Positions 1-6,167 are shown, numbered from the stretch's first letter. The stretch is 14,192 bases of DNA from Virgibacillus_F sp049310925 (GCF_049310925.1 NZ_JBMERP010000088.1:1-14192), one strand, 5' to 3'. Notes: generated by a model not told the origin, from the sequence alone. Made by a program: numbers and translations.

Positions 1-56
1 AGATAGGACCTCTGATTAAGGTCCGAACGGCATCTTCAATTATTGCTACCCGTTAC
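1..56. repeat. Hairpin and possible degenerate end of the dispersed repeat
   Basis: GGACCT at 6-11 pairs with AGGTCC at 19-24. The stretch at about 40-55 (TTGCTACCCGTTAC) resembles the right end of the repeat family seen between the genes to the right (consensus AAAGCACCCGTTAG). It lies just beyond the stop codon of the 39-aa gene, the same position that good copies occupy behind other genes. The match is weak and the window edge cuts the context. There is no U-run, so it is not a clear terminator. Confidence 0.25.
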
Positions 57-176
57 TTAAAACAAATCATCCTTACCGTTTAATCTACTTACTTCCTTTT
101 CCAAATAATCAAGTCGTTTATGAATCCTGTAAAAAATCGGAAGATAAGCAATAACTATTATTATCATCCACCACAT
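57..176 (-). CDS. 39-aa single-span membrane protein with short charged tail
   Basis: This short ORF starts at ATG (174-176) behind a strong ribosome binding site, AAAGGAGTGAG, and ends in TAA at 57-59. The first ~16 residues (WWMIIIVIAYLPIFY) form one hydrophobic segment. The rest (about residues 17-39) is charged, with RLDYLEKEVSRL looking like a short heptad or coiled-coil segment. The layout suggests a bitopic membrane micropeptide with a short cytoplasmic helix that could pair with a partner. I recognise no named family. The ribosome binding site and clean hydrophobic/charged partition are the main evidence that it is expressed. Confidence 0.65.
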   Translation of the reverse strand: MWWMIIIVIAYLPIFYRIHKRLDYLEKEVSRLNGKDDLF

Positions 177-211
177 AAACTCACTCCTTTTTAAATTATA
201 GGTTGTTCCTT

Positions 212-246
212 CTTTAACTATCCTGCTGCGTTAGTGAAATAAATCT
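212..246. repeat. Dispersed repeat, left half only (copy 2)
   Basis: CTATCCTGCTGCGTTAGTG here matches the left half of the full copies at 1581, 1897 and 2269. The right half (AAGGAAAGCAC...GTTAG) is missing: the copy stops about 4 nt from the stop codon of the acetyltransferase gene at 250. It is therefore a truncated copy whose break coincides with the gene end. Confidence 0.6.
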
Positions 247-249
247 TCT

Positions 250-687
250 TTATAATGTCATACTCATAGTGATGGTTCTGTTTTCAAACCCCAACCTTTC
301 ATATATTTTAATTGCTTGATTTCCCGCAAATACACTTAAACGGACTTCCGAATATCCTTCTTGTTTAAGTTGTTCAATACCTGATTCAATCAATTGTTTT
401 GCAATCCCTTTTCCTCTGTATTCATCTAAAACAAATAATTCATAAATAAATCCGATTGGCTTATTTGAAAACTGGTCTTTACTTGCTCCTATAAGAATCC
501 AACCCATTAATTCATTGTTTTCTGTTGCTATTAAATAATAACTACCCTTCTTTAAAAGAGGTTCTATTAATTGTTTGGCTATTTCAATCGTTGGTTCTGC
601 TTCGCCTAACGTGCCATCAAATATCGCTTGTGGAGAAAGTGATAAAATCTTTTTGATTTCCAACTCATTTGGTTTTCTTATATTCAT
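250..687 (-). CDS. GNAT-family N-acetyltransferase
   Basis: A 145-aa single-domain GNAT protein, the usual length. Such enzymes move an acetyl group from acetyl-CoA to an amine; the substrate cannot be read from sequence. The acetyl-CoA motif is visible as ELFVLDEYRGKGIAKQLIES (83-102), with the pyrophosphate-binding R/Q-x-x-G-x-G/A signature as RGKGIA at 91-96. The C-terminal motif is GNQAIKIYERLGF (122-134), with the conserved Tyr at 129. ATG at 687 follows GGAAGG, but the spacing of about 14 nt is long, so translation may be modest. It appears to be a stand-alone gene with 96 nt to the next gene upstream. The truncated repeat abuts its stop codon. Confidence 0.85.
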   Translation of the reverse strand: MNIRKPNELEIKKILSLSPQAIFDGTLGEAEPTIEIAKQLIEPLLKKGSYYLIATENNELMGWILIGASKDQFSNKPIGFIYELFVLDEYRGKGIAKQLIESGIEQLKQEGYSEVRLSVFAGNQAIKIYERLGFENRTITMSMTL

Positions 688-783
688 TAATTTAATTCAA
701 TCCTTCCAGAACTTTTAGAATAGAACTGATTTACCATTACTACTTCTATACAATCATAATCTTTCTATTAACTTTATGTTCAT

Positions 784-1455
784 TTAAATAAATATTTTTA
801 AATATTCGCCAAATATTTTCTTCATAACTTTGGGTGTGTTTTCTAAATAAACATTAATTTGTTCACTGTTCGATTCGAATTTATCAGAGTTTCTTTCATC
901 TGTTGGAAAATCAGATATTCCTTTAATGATAATGCATTCAATATCATTCTTCTTACAGATATAAGCAATTGCACCCGCTTCTGTATCTGCTATTGTTATT
1001 TCGTTTTCTTTAAGTTCTAAATAGTCCTTCCACATAACTACTGCTTTATCAGCGGTGCCAATTGTTCCTGTATAAAAATCATTTCCATATTTTGATAGAT
1101 CAATATCGACTATGAAGGATAGTTTAATAAGAGGCTCAATTTCTTTTACTGTGCAATCATATTGAACGGCTTTATCGGGTACAAAAATATCCAACTTACT
1201 GAACTTCTCATCTATTCCTGCACATGTTCCAGCAACAATTACTTTAGTTAAATTAAATTTAGAAATCATATACTGATTACCACCAACACTATTTACTTTT
1301 CTTATACCTGTACTATAAAAAACAAGTTCATTATTATTAATTGTTCTTATGAAATACTCACCATATGGATAACCGAAACGTTCGTTAATTTTTATGCTAA
1401 AGTATTCCAGTGTCGCTTCATATTCCCACTTCGTTGCAATACTTATTCCTATCAT
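784..1455 (-). CDS. MTA/SAH nucleosidase-like protein (PNP/UDP phosphorylase fold)
   Basis: A 223-aa protein of the nucleoside phosphorylase superfamily, closest in layout to 5'-methylthioadenosine/S-adenosylhomocysteine nucleosidase, which cleaves the N-glycosidic bond of adenine nucleosides. Visible motifs are GTCAG (76-80, the GSAG-like loop), the ribose-binding segment ADTEAGAIAYIC (156-167) and KGISD (178-182), whose Asp182 matches the general acid of MTAN. In canonical MTAN the ribose motif is EMEAAA; here it is DTEAGA. Glu159 is kept but the neighbouring Met is Thr, so the substrate may differ. The C-terminal tail after 185 is not the usual one. The ATG lies behind AGGGTGAT. A housekeeping mtnN copy would normally sit elsewhere, so I infer an accessory paralogue. 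Confidence 0.75.
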   Translation of the reverse strand: MIGISIATKWEYEATLEYFSIKINERFGYPYGEYFIRTINNNELVFYSTGIRKVNSVGGNQYMISKFNLTKVIVAGTCAGIDEKFSKLDIFVPDKAVQYDCTVKEIEPLIKLSFIVDIDLSKYGNDFYTGTIGTADKAVVMWKDYLELKENEITIADTEAGAIAYICKKNDIECIIIKGISDFPTDERNSDKFESNSEQINVYLENTPKVMKKIFGEYLKIFI

Positions 1456-1580
1456 CGACTTATCACCCTACAAATAAAATTTGTCACCATTGAATGTCTA
1501 TACAAGGTTTGAATTCATTTTTTATCACTATTCTTCCTTTGTTCATCATCAATTCGTTATTAATATGTAATATCCTTTTT

Positions 1581-1642
1581 TACAAACTTCTGCGTTAGTG
1601 GAACAAAGGATGCAGTTCTTTCTCAAGGAAAGCACCAGTTAG
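1581..1642. repeat. Dispersed structured repeat (copy 3)
   Basis: Contains TTCTGCGTTAGTGGAACAA, GGATG, then TCAAGGAAAGCACCAGTTAG. It aligns along its whole length with the copies at 1897 and 2269. The right end is 5 bp from the stop codon of the 62-aa gene (1648). Left and right halves can fold on each other around a variable centre. It has no ORF and no poly-U tract. Confidence 0.8.
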
Positions 1643-1647
1643 CGCAA

Positions 1648-1836
1648 TTAGGAATTTGAATTTAAAAAGATAGACGCAACTATTCCCATAATCAAGGTTA
1701 AAGCAAAGCAAATGATTAAATCATTTTTCCAGTAGGTTTTACCGAATGGACTCCATTTACCTCCCAATAAACTAAATAACCTCTCTATTATAAAATCACA
1801 CAACCATATACATATAAAAGCAATGATAAATCCCAT
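1648..1836 (-). CDS. 62-aa small membrane protein, two spans
   Basis: Two hydrophobic segments (about residues 2-24 and 41-59) flank a short polar loop containing KWSPFGKTYWKND. This gives a helical hairpin in the membrane with a basic, aromatic loop. I do not recognise the family. The start is less secure than in its neighbours: ATG at 1834-1836 is preceded only by GCGGGATACCTA, a weak ribosome binding site. It is flanked by repeat copies at 1581-1642 and 1897-1968, so it forms a one-gene module. Confidence 0.5.
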   Translation of the reverse strand: MGFIIAFICIWLCDFIIERLFSLLGGKWSPFGKTYWKNDLIICFALTLIMGIVASIFLNSNS

Positions 1837-1896
1837 TAGGTATCCCGCATTGAAAAATTTTATATAATTCCACAGTAATATTTATTAGAACGCTTA

Positions 1897-1968
1897 TTCA
1901 ACTATCCTGCGGCGTTAGTGGAACAAGGGTGGTAAATCCTTATTGAAGGAAAGCACCAGTTAGTTATC
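1897..1968. repeat. Dispersed structured repeat (copy 4, best preserved)
   Basis: Reads TTCAACTATCCTGCGGCG, TTAGTGGAACAAGG, a short variable centre, CCTTATTGAAGGAAAGCAC, CAGTTAG. Inside, AACAAGG faces CCTTATT with one mismatch; the outer AACTA can pair with TAGTT at the other end. The right edge lies directly against the TAA (1970-1972) of the 79-aa gene. It fits a folded intergenic element rather than a terminator, because there is no U-run. Confidence 0.85.
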
Positions 1969-1969
1969 T

Positions 1970-2209
1970 TTATATTGATGGGCTACCCCAAGCAACAAAC
2001 ATATAAATGAATATTAAAATCATAAAAACAGAAACAATCTTTTTTTCTTTATATGTCTCAAACACTACCAATAAGGTTACTATTCCAAATAAAATTAGAC
2101 CCAAAATATCTAACAGATTCGAATCAAAGAAAATAAGATTGCTAAAAGCAATAATGCCAGTAACTGCAATAGCAACGTTAGTTAAAAGTTTAAATTTGCC
2201 ATTCATCAT
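1970..2209 (-). CDS. 79-aa small membrane protein, three spans
   Basis: A strong ribosome binding site, AAAGGAGAG, is followed after 4 nt by ATG ATG; either could start, and the second has the better spacing. The protein is almost all membrane: spans at about 9-28, 33-53 and 58-75, with basic KEKK between spans 2 and 3. No catalytic motif is visible and no family recognised. The ribosome binding site makes it a convincing gene. It sits between repeat copies 4 and 5. Confidence 0.65.
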   Translation of the reverse strand: MMNGKFKLLTNVAIAVTGIIAFSNLIFFDSNLLDILGLILFGIVTLLVVFETYKEKKIVSVFMILIFIYMFVAWGSPSI

Positions 2210-2268
2210 AAGACTCTCCTTTTTAAATATTTTATACTCTCCCCTTAATCGAAAAACTCTAATCCTTG

Positions 2269-2336
2269 TTCAACAATCCTGCTGCGATAGTGGAACAAGG
2301 ATGTATTCGCCTTATTAAAGTAAAGCGATAGTTGAA
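2269..2336. repeat. Dispersed structured repeat (copy 5) with terminal inverted repeats
   Basis: The left end TTCAACAATC is the reverse complement of the right end GATAGTTGAA with one mismatch, and pairing extends outward (CTTG against GAAG). The body carries CCTGCTGCGATAGTGGAAC, AAGGATG and CCTTATT. The right-hand core is degenerate (AAAGTAAAGCG instead of AAGGAAAGCAC). It ends 11 nt from the stop codon of the 92-aa gene. Confidence 0.8.
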
Positions 2337-2347
2337 GAAGAACCTTT

Positions 2348-2626
2348 TTATTTTTTGTCTTTCTTCCTTAAAGATTGATAAGTTCTTCTCATTCTTGCTA
2401 AGCCTAAAGTGTATCCTAAAGAAATCAATATCATAACCCCAATAACAACTAGAGAATCTAAAAATGTTCCGTTTGCCATAATGCTTATAACAATGCCGAA
2501 CCCTATCCCAATAAGGAGACTCGGAATAATTAATGCACCTTTTTTTGTAAGGTATCTGGACAAAAAGATTGCAATCACAATAAATACAAAAGTACATGAA
2601 ACAAAAATTATTGCATCAGTTCTCAA
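2348..2626 (-). CDS. 92-aa small membrane protein, three spans
   Basis: The start is TTG at 2624-2626, behind an excellent ribosome binding site, GGAGG, with about 7-8 nt spacing; no in-frame ATG is better placed. Three hydrophobic segments (about 5-23, 30-50 and 57-75) are followed by a strongly basic tail, ARMRRTYQSLRKKDKK, which should be cytoplasmic by the positive-inside rule. No family recognised and no catalytic residues evident. It is flanked by repeat copy 5 downstream and a repeat fragment upstream. Confidence 0.65.
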   Translation of the reverse strand: MRTDAIIFVSCTFVFIVIAIFLSRYLTKKGALIIPSLLIGIGFGIVISIMANGTFLDSLVVIGVMILISLGYTLGLARMRRTYQSLRKKDKK

Positions 2627-2675
2627 TTGAAATCCTCCATTAAAAAATTACCTTCATTTTAAGAATGACTTATTT

Positions 2676-2692
2676 CACAAAAGCACCTGTTA
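2676..2692. repeat. Dispersed repeat, right-end fragment (copy 6)
   Basis: CAAAAGCACCTGTTA matches the right-end core AAAGCACC(A/C)GTTA of the repeat family. No left half is visible. As with other copies, it lies just beyond the stop codon of the gene upstream of it on the minus strand (2718). Confidence 0.4.
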
Positions 2693-2717
2693 TTACAATA
2701 ATTACTGGTTAAGTAAT

Positions 2718-2807
2718 TTACTTTTTTTGATTATCCTTTATCGTTTTAGCCATTGCTAAAAATACAATAATAACAAAAATCATAGAAAATATAATTACTG
2801 AAGACAA
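2718..2807 (-). CDS. 29-aa single-span membrane peptide, TTG start
   Basis: A very short ORF with a TTG start at 2805-2807 behind GAGGTGAT, one of the strongest ribosome binding sites in the window, and a TAA at 2718-2720. Residues 4-19 are hydrophobic (VIIFSMIFVIIVFLAM) and the tail is basic (KTIKDNQKK). An internal in-frame ATG (2781-2783) would shorten it to 21 aa but lacks that site. An extended -10 promoter lies 25 nt upstream. The size and charge pattern fit a regulatory or accessory membrane micropeptide. The function is unknown. Confidence 0.6.
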   Translation of the reverse strand: MSSVIIFSMIFVIIVFLAMAKTIKDNQKK

Positions 2808-2832
2808 ATTATCACCTCATACTTTTATCCAA

Positions 2833-2841
2833 ATTATACCA
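2833..2841 (-). promoter_or_regulatory. Extended -10 promoter for the 29-aa peptide gene
   Basis: On the minus strand TGGTATAAT is a perfect sigma-A -10 with the TGn extension. The -35 region is poor (AATAAC at the right distance), which an extended -10 can offset. It gives a leader of about 20 nt carrying the GAGGTGAT ribosome binding site. Confidence 0.5.
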
Positions 2842-2864
2842 TAATGGAATTCTGGGTTATTAAT

Positions 2865-2940
2865 GTAACCTACTCCGTTAGTCGAATATGAAAAAGGCTG
2901 TCTTTTATGCAGCAAGATTTTTAAGGAAAGCACCCGTTAA
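2865..2940. repeat. Dispersed structured repeat (copy 7, variant centre)
   Basis: The left part CTACTCCGTTAGTCGAA and right part TTAAGGAAAGCACCCGTTA match the family. The centre differs: GCTG and CAGC form a separate small stem with an 8-nt loop (about 2898-2913). The right end is 15 nt from the stop of the acetyltransferase pseudogene at 2956. Confidence 0.7.
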
Positions 2941-2955
2941 TTTAAGTAAATTATT

Positions 2956-3459
2956 TCACATATTATCAATCGCCCAATAAATTTCATTGTCCTCAATGCC
3001 AATTTTTTTAAATCCTAGTTTTTCTAAAACCCGTATAGATGGATAGTTTTCACTTGAACAACTGGCTGTTATCCTTTTCACCTTTGGTTGCTTCAATCCC
3101 CATTTAACCATTGCAATTGCCATTTCAGTCGCATATCCATTACCTTGTTAGCCTGGGAGAATACTATAACCCAAGTCCATTTCACCGTTTTTGCCTGGTC
3201 CACCTTTAAAACCCATATCCCCAATGATGGTGTTATCTTCTGTGTGTATGATAATACCTTCCCACTCATTTTCTTCTGGGTAATGACTAAACCGTTCAAT
3301 CTTATAAGGAAGTAAATTCTTATAAACCGCCACAGGATATTCAATGGGAACATTAAAATTTGTTACTTTTTCTAATTGATTATTATCAATTAGAGTAGCT
3401 TTCATCATTTCGATTGTGAAAGTAACTAAAGTTAATCTATCTGTTTTGACATAAGGCAT
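2956..3459 (-). pseudogene. GNAT acetyltransferase interrupted by one in-frame TAA
   Basis: From ATG 3457-3459, behind AAAGGATGG, the frame encodes a GNAT protein of RimJ/RimL-like layout starting MPYVKTDRLTLVTFT. It runs to GYSILPG, hits TAA at 3148-3150, and continues in the same frame as QGNGYATEMAIAMVKWG and on to a normal C-terminus (CSSENYPSIRVLEKLGF, then DNEIYWAID) and TGA at 2956-2958. The stop replaces the Tyr usual in GY-x(3)-P-x-YQGxGYA, exactly in the acetyl-CoA loop, so the 5' fragment alone cannot bind the cofactor normally. A single change (TAT or TAC to TAA) explains it. Full length would be 167 aa, normal for the family. It is either a fresh nonsense mutation or a sequencing error. 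Confidence 0.85.
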
Positions 3460-3487
3460 ATCCCCATCCTTTCTAATCTGAACTAAC

Positions 3488-3543
3488 CTGCCCTTTAACG
3501 AAATAAGGGCTATATACCTTGTTCCAGATAAGCCCCCGTTATA
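3488..3543. repeat. Dispersed structured repeat (copy 8, variant)
   Basis: CTGCCCTTTAACGAAATAAGG followed by CCTTGTTCCAGATAAGC and CCCCCGTTA keeps the family plan: CTGC near the left, an AATAAGG/CCTTGTT inner stem, and a CCCGTTA end. It lies 29 nt upstream of the acetyltransferase pseudogene start, so that gene's promoter must overlap or adjoin it. Confidence 0.6.
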
Positions 3544-3637
3544 TGAGACATACAAATTTATATTTAAGCACGGTCATTTCCGTTTTTTAACACTAAAGAA
3601 GTAAATTCAAGAATTTTCTATCCTTTTAAAATCAGCG

Positions 3638-4186
3638 TTATTCTTTTACATAAGCCAAATGAATACTAAATGCAGCATCAAAATCTCCTTGTGACATGTA
3701 ATAATCTATCCATTGCCGATCATTTTCCTCATAAGCAACAAGTTCCCCGAAGTAATTATAAGTTAATGCTTGTTCTTCTGGATTTTTATTTAATATTTCT
3801 AAAAAATCATTTTCTGATTTATTGGCAATATCAAGCATCTTTTTCTCTATATCTGACAACGTTTCTCTTTGTTCCCGACTAATTTCATCCCAAAAATCTT
3901 CATGTATTTCTTTCATACTTGGAAGAAAAAATTGTTGAAAATCCTTCAATCGATTTTGTGTTTTTAATTGGATAACTTCTAAAGCCATAGGACTTGAAAG
4001 GTCTTCACGAAATTGTTGCTGATTAGTATTAATATCTACTATTTCATAGACCTTTTCAATATTAGATGAGTATATAAAAAGCTTTTTTCCCAAAGTAAAG
4101 AACGTATGTGTACTGTACATCCCTTCTACAACCAATACATTCTTGAGCTGCCTATGATATGGATTCGTTTTCTTTTTCTTCACCAA
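3638..4186 (-). CDS. Unknown soluble protein, 182 aa
   Basis: I do not recognise this protein. It has a very basic N-terminus (MVKKKKTNPYHRQLK), a region rich in beta-type residues (about 16-50), and a charged helical C-terminal half, with DFWDEISREQRETLSDIEKKMLDI (about 96-119) possibly coiled-coil. There is no signal peptide, membrane span or known catalytic motif. The start is TTG (4184-4186) or GTG (4181-4183), both behind GAGGTG; spacing does not decide between them. It stands alone: 178 nt separate it from the next gene's start. Function unknown. Confidence 0.65.
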   Translation of the reverse strand: MVKKKKTNPYHRQLKNVLVVEGMYSTHTFFTLGKKLFIYSSNIEKVYEIVDINTNQQQFREDLSSPMALEVIQLKTQNRLKDFQQFFLPSMKEIHEDFWDEISREQRETLSDIEKKMLDIANKSENDFLEILNKNPEEQALTYNYFGELVAYEENDRQWIDYYMSQGDFDAAFSIHLAYVKE

Positions 4187-4382
4187 TACTACACCTCGAC
4201 ATCTCCTATTTTTGTCATTTACTTTTTCTAACTATCTTATGACACCATTTTAACAAAAAAGTAAGTCGATCTATAATAACGGGTTCCGTTACCTATCGCA
4301 AAAAGCGAAATTACATTATAAAATGTACCTAGAATTGTAAAATGAATTGTACCGTGTTTTGTAGTTATATTTGTAATTAAAA
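4187..4382. other. Intergenic stretch with small palindromes
   Basis: TAACGG (4277-4282) and CCGTTA (4286-4291) form a tight hairpin, followed by TCGC/GCGA around an A5 loop at about 4295-4307. The segment 4227-4294 (TTCTAACTATC... to ...CCGTTACC) may be a badly decayed member of the repeat family. No ORF with a ribosome binding site was found. Confidence 0.3.
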
Positions 4383-4414
4383 TTAAAAAAATCTCAGTTC
4401 ACTGAAATGAGATT
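4383..4414 (-). terminator. Rho-independent terminator of the 143-aa lipoprotein gene
   Basis: AATCTCA (4390-4396) pairs with TGAGATT (4408-4414). On the minus strand the stem is followed by a run of seven T. It begins 24 nt after the lipoprotein stop codon. Confidence 0.85.
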
Positions 4415-4438
4415 GTTCTTTTATTTATTTTCAATTGC

Positions 4439-4870
4439 TTATTGAACATTTATTTTTACTGCATAATGAACGGAACCTTGGTCCCAAGTAGCAATAATTT
4501 CGTATACGATATAACCTTTTTCATCCGTTTTAAATGTGGTACCTTCAACATCAACTTCTCTTACTTTTTGACTATTATCCCAAATATTCACTCTTACTCC
4601 TTGAGGAGATTGACCAAAATCCAAGTTGATTTCAGAGCCTAGTTTGGAATTCAATGGATTCTTTTGATGTACCACTATTTTTGGTGGTATATCTGAGTCA
4701 GAATCAATCGCAGTAGATGTTCCATCCATATTATCGGAAGACCAACTATAAGTGCCTAAGACTGCAAAAACTTCCTCATTGTTAGAACTGATTTTTAATT
4801 TAGGTGGTTCTTGTTCACCACAAGCACCTAAGATAATAGCTAACAAGAGAAATAATAATATTTTTTTCAA
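4439..4870 (-). CDS. Small lipoprotein, 143 aa, function unknown
   Basis: A classic lipoprotein signal opens the protein: MKKILLFLLLAIILGAC with lipobox LGAC, Cys17 being the predicted lipidated residue. The mature part is acidic and beta-rich. It contains SWSSDNMDGTSTAIDSD (43-59) and ends in EIIATWDQGSVHYAVKINV, a pattern common in Bacillus secreted beta-sandwich lipoproteins. It should sit on the outer face of the membrane. The start is TTG (4868-4870) behind GGGGTGAGG. It is monocistronic, with its own terminator. I cannot name a domain. Confidence 0.75.
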   Translation of the reverse strand: MKKILLFLLLAIILGACGEQEPPKLKISSNNEEVFAVLGTYSWSSDNMDGTSTAIDSDSDIPPKIVVHQKNPLNSKLGSEINLDFGQSPQGVRVNIWDNSQKVREVDVEGTTFKTDEKGYIVYEIIATWDQGSVHYAVKINVQ

Positions 4871-5204
4871 TCACCTCACCCCTTCATTGGATTAGTCGTA
4901 CATAATAACTATAAGTCTCAACTTATTAAACAATTCTGCGACTTTAGTTTAAGTGTAATAGTTCACAATATCTGTATTTATTTTAACACAAACATTCAGA
5001 AAACCTTGTAAAATCAAGAATAATCTAATCAACTTCCAATTTATCAGTAAATTTATGTGGGCTAATTCACGTAAGATTTGTAGGTCAAAATGTAGATTTA
5101 GAACTGGCTATAGTTATCCAACATTCAGCGTGAAAGTCATAAATCCAAAAGATAACACTTCTTTCTTTAGATTTTCTTTTAAAATTATATTTCTCAACAG
5201 CTAT
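4871..5204. other. AT-rich intergenic region, no supported gene
   Basis: No ORF with a ribosome binding site on either strand. A weak match to the left half of the dispersed repeat (AACAATTCTGCGAC... TTTAGTTTAAG) lies at about 4929-4952. A 60-codon plus-strand frame from 5055 has no Shine-Dalgarno and low-complexity content. Confidence 0.4.
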
Positions 5205-5549
5205 TATAATCATATAGAAGAAAGGCGATCAAGATGAGAAATAGTTTAAATGTTCCGTATAACTGAAGTAAGGTATACTGTAAGCAGAAAGTCATAAAAC
5301 AAGCCGCCCCATGCTCGACACATGGAACGAGTACATTAGACTAACCCCTACAAAAGGGGAAGGCACAATATCGAGAAATAATCCTCAACTGATAGCCAAA
5401 ATCAACATGAGGGGTTATGATAAATGCATCAGGCTGCCGAAAGAAATCTTCAAACCTTATACATGTTCCATTTCCATAAGCCACCCCACTTTTTTCAGGA
5501 AGATCCTAAAAGGTAGAAAGTGCACGTAACCCTATCACTTTCTGTTTTT
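5205..5549 (+). ncRNA. Candidate plus-strand small RNA ending inside paiB
   Basis: TATAAT (5205-5210) could be a -10, though the -35 is poor. It is followed by a stretch of about 40-45% GC by my count (5281-5530), clearly above its AT-rich left flank. Small stems are visible: CCATG/CATGG (about 5308-5324), CCCCT/AGGGG (5345-5359) and CCTCA/TGAGG. The right end is a stem AGAAAGTG (5515-5522)/CACTTTCT (5536-5543) followed by GTTTTT, a plausible plus-strand terminator overlapping the last codons of paiB. An 11-codon ORF at 5234-5266 follows AAAGG. A 72-codon plus frame and a 53-codon minus frame overlap here; neither has a ribosome binding site. Confidence 0.25.
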
Positions 5550-6146
5550 CATCACTTCTGCTAATGCCTGAGAATTCACATCTTTTCCCTCATATAGTTT
5601 AGCAATGATGTTGTTATAGTCCTCTTCAGTTCGGTTTTGGCTTAATTTATAAGCAGCCTGAACTTCTGTTATTTTGATTTTCAATCCAACAATACCTTTG
5701 ATTTGTTTTTTAGTTTGTGAAGAAAGATTCTCCCATAGAGCTGGATTCTTACGATGTTGTTCATATTTTTGTAATAGTACTATAAGGTCTTCTTGCAATT
5801 CCTGCTCACTCATAATACTAGCTGTTCCATATACATGGACAGTTTGGTAATTCCATGTTGGTACATTTTCAGATTTATACCAAGATGATGAAATGTAAGC
5901 TTGTGGACCTTGATACATAACAAGAACGTTTTCATCATTATCTTCTAACGTTCTCCATTGAGGGTTCGCATAAGCCATATGTCCAGTTATAAAGTAATCA
6001 TCTCCTTGTTTATGTAACTCCAAAGGCAAATGAGTGGCAATAGGTTTCCCTTGTTGTGTTGTTACAATTGTTCCAAAAGAGTTTTTCTGAATAAATTCTC
6101 TGATTTCATCAAAGTCCGTAACTTTAAAATGCTTAGGGATATACAT
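5535..6146 (-). CDS. paiB: PaiB, FMN-binding split-barrel negative regulator
   Basis: A 203-aa protein of the PaiB family. It opens MYIPKHFKVTDFDEIREFI, then NSFGTIVTTQQGKPIATHLP (about 22-41), GHMAYANPQWRTL, and the hallmark YISSSWYKSENVPTWNYQTV (about 84-103). All are family signatures of the FMN-binding split barrel. In B. subtilis, paiB is paired with paiA and was described as affecting sporulation and degradative-enzyme genes; its biochemical role is less clear. Start: the ATG at 6144-6146 has AAAGGTGG at proper spacing. An upstream in-frame GTG lies inside that ribosome binding site and is rejected. It begins 21 nt after paiA ends, so it is translated from the same mRNA. Its 3' end overlaps a hairpin oriented for the opposite strand. 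Confidence 0.93.
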   Translation of the reverse strand: MYIPKHFKVTDFDEIREFIQKNSFGTIVTTQQGKPIATHLPLELHKQGDDYFITGHMAYANPQWRTLEDNDENVLVMYQGPQAYISSSWYKSENVPTWNYQTVHVYGTASIMSEQELQEDLIVLLQKYEQHRKNPALWENLSSQTKKQIKGIVGLKIKITEVQAAYKLSQNRTEEDYNNIIAKLYEGKDVNSQALAEVMKNRK

Positions 6147-6167
6147 ATAATCCACCTTTCATAAACA

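Noticed and set aside
1581..2336. Integron attC sites for the gene-repeat modules
   Set aside because: The single-gene-plus-folded-repeat layout is suggestive, but the ends do not fit the GTTRRRY/RYYYAAC core (for example GTTAGTT fails), and no tyrosine recombinase of the IntI type is in the window.
1581..2940. Repeats as rho-independent terminators
   Set aside because: They sit behind stop codons and fold, but no copy has a U-run on the minus strand after the stem.
212..3543. CRISPR array
   Set aside because: The repeats are 200-600 bp apart, separated by genes, variable in the centre and without regular spacers or cas genes.
5055..5237. 60-codon plus-strand ORF as a gene
   Set aside because: It lacks a Shine-Dalgarno and its translation is a Phe/Ser/Arg-rich low-complexity string typical of AT-rich intergenic DNA.
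5311..5529. 72-codon plus-strand ORF as a gene
   Set aside because: There is no ribosome binding site, an opposing minus-strand frame is open over much of the same DNA, and it ends inside the hairpin overlapping paiB. No family is recognised.
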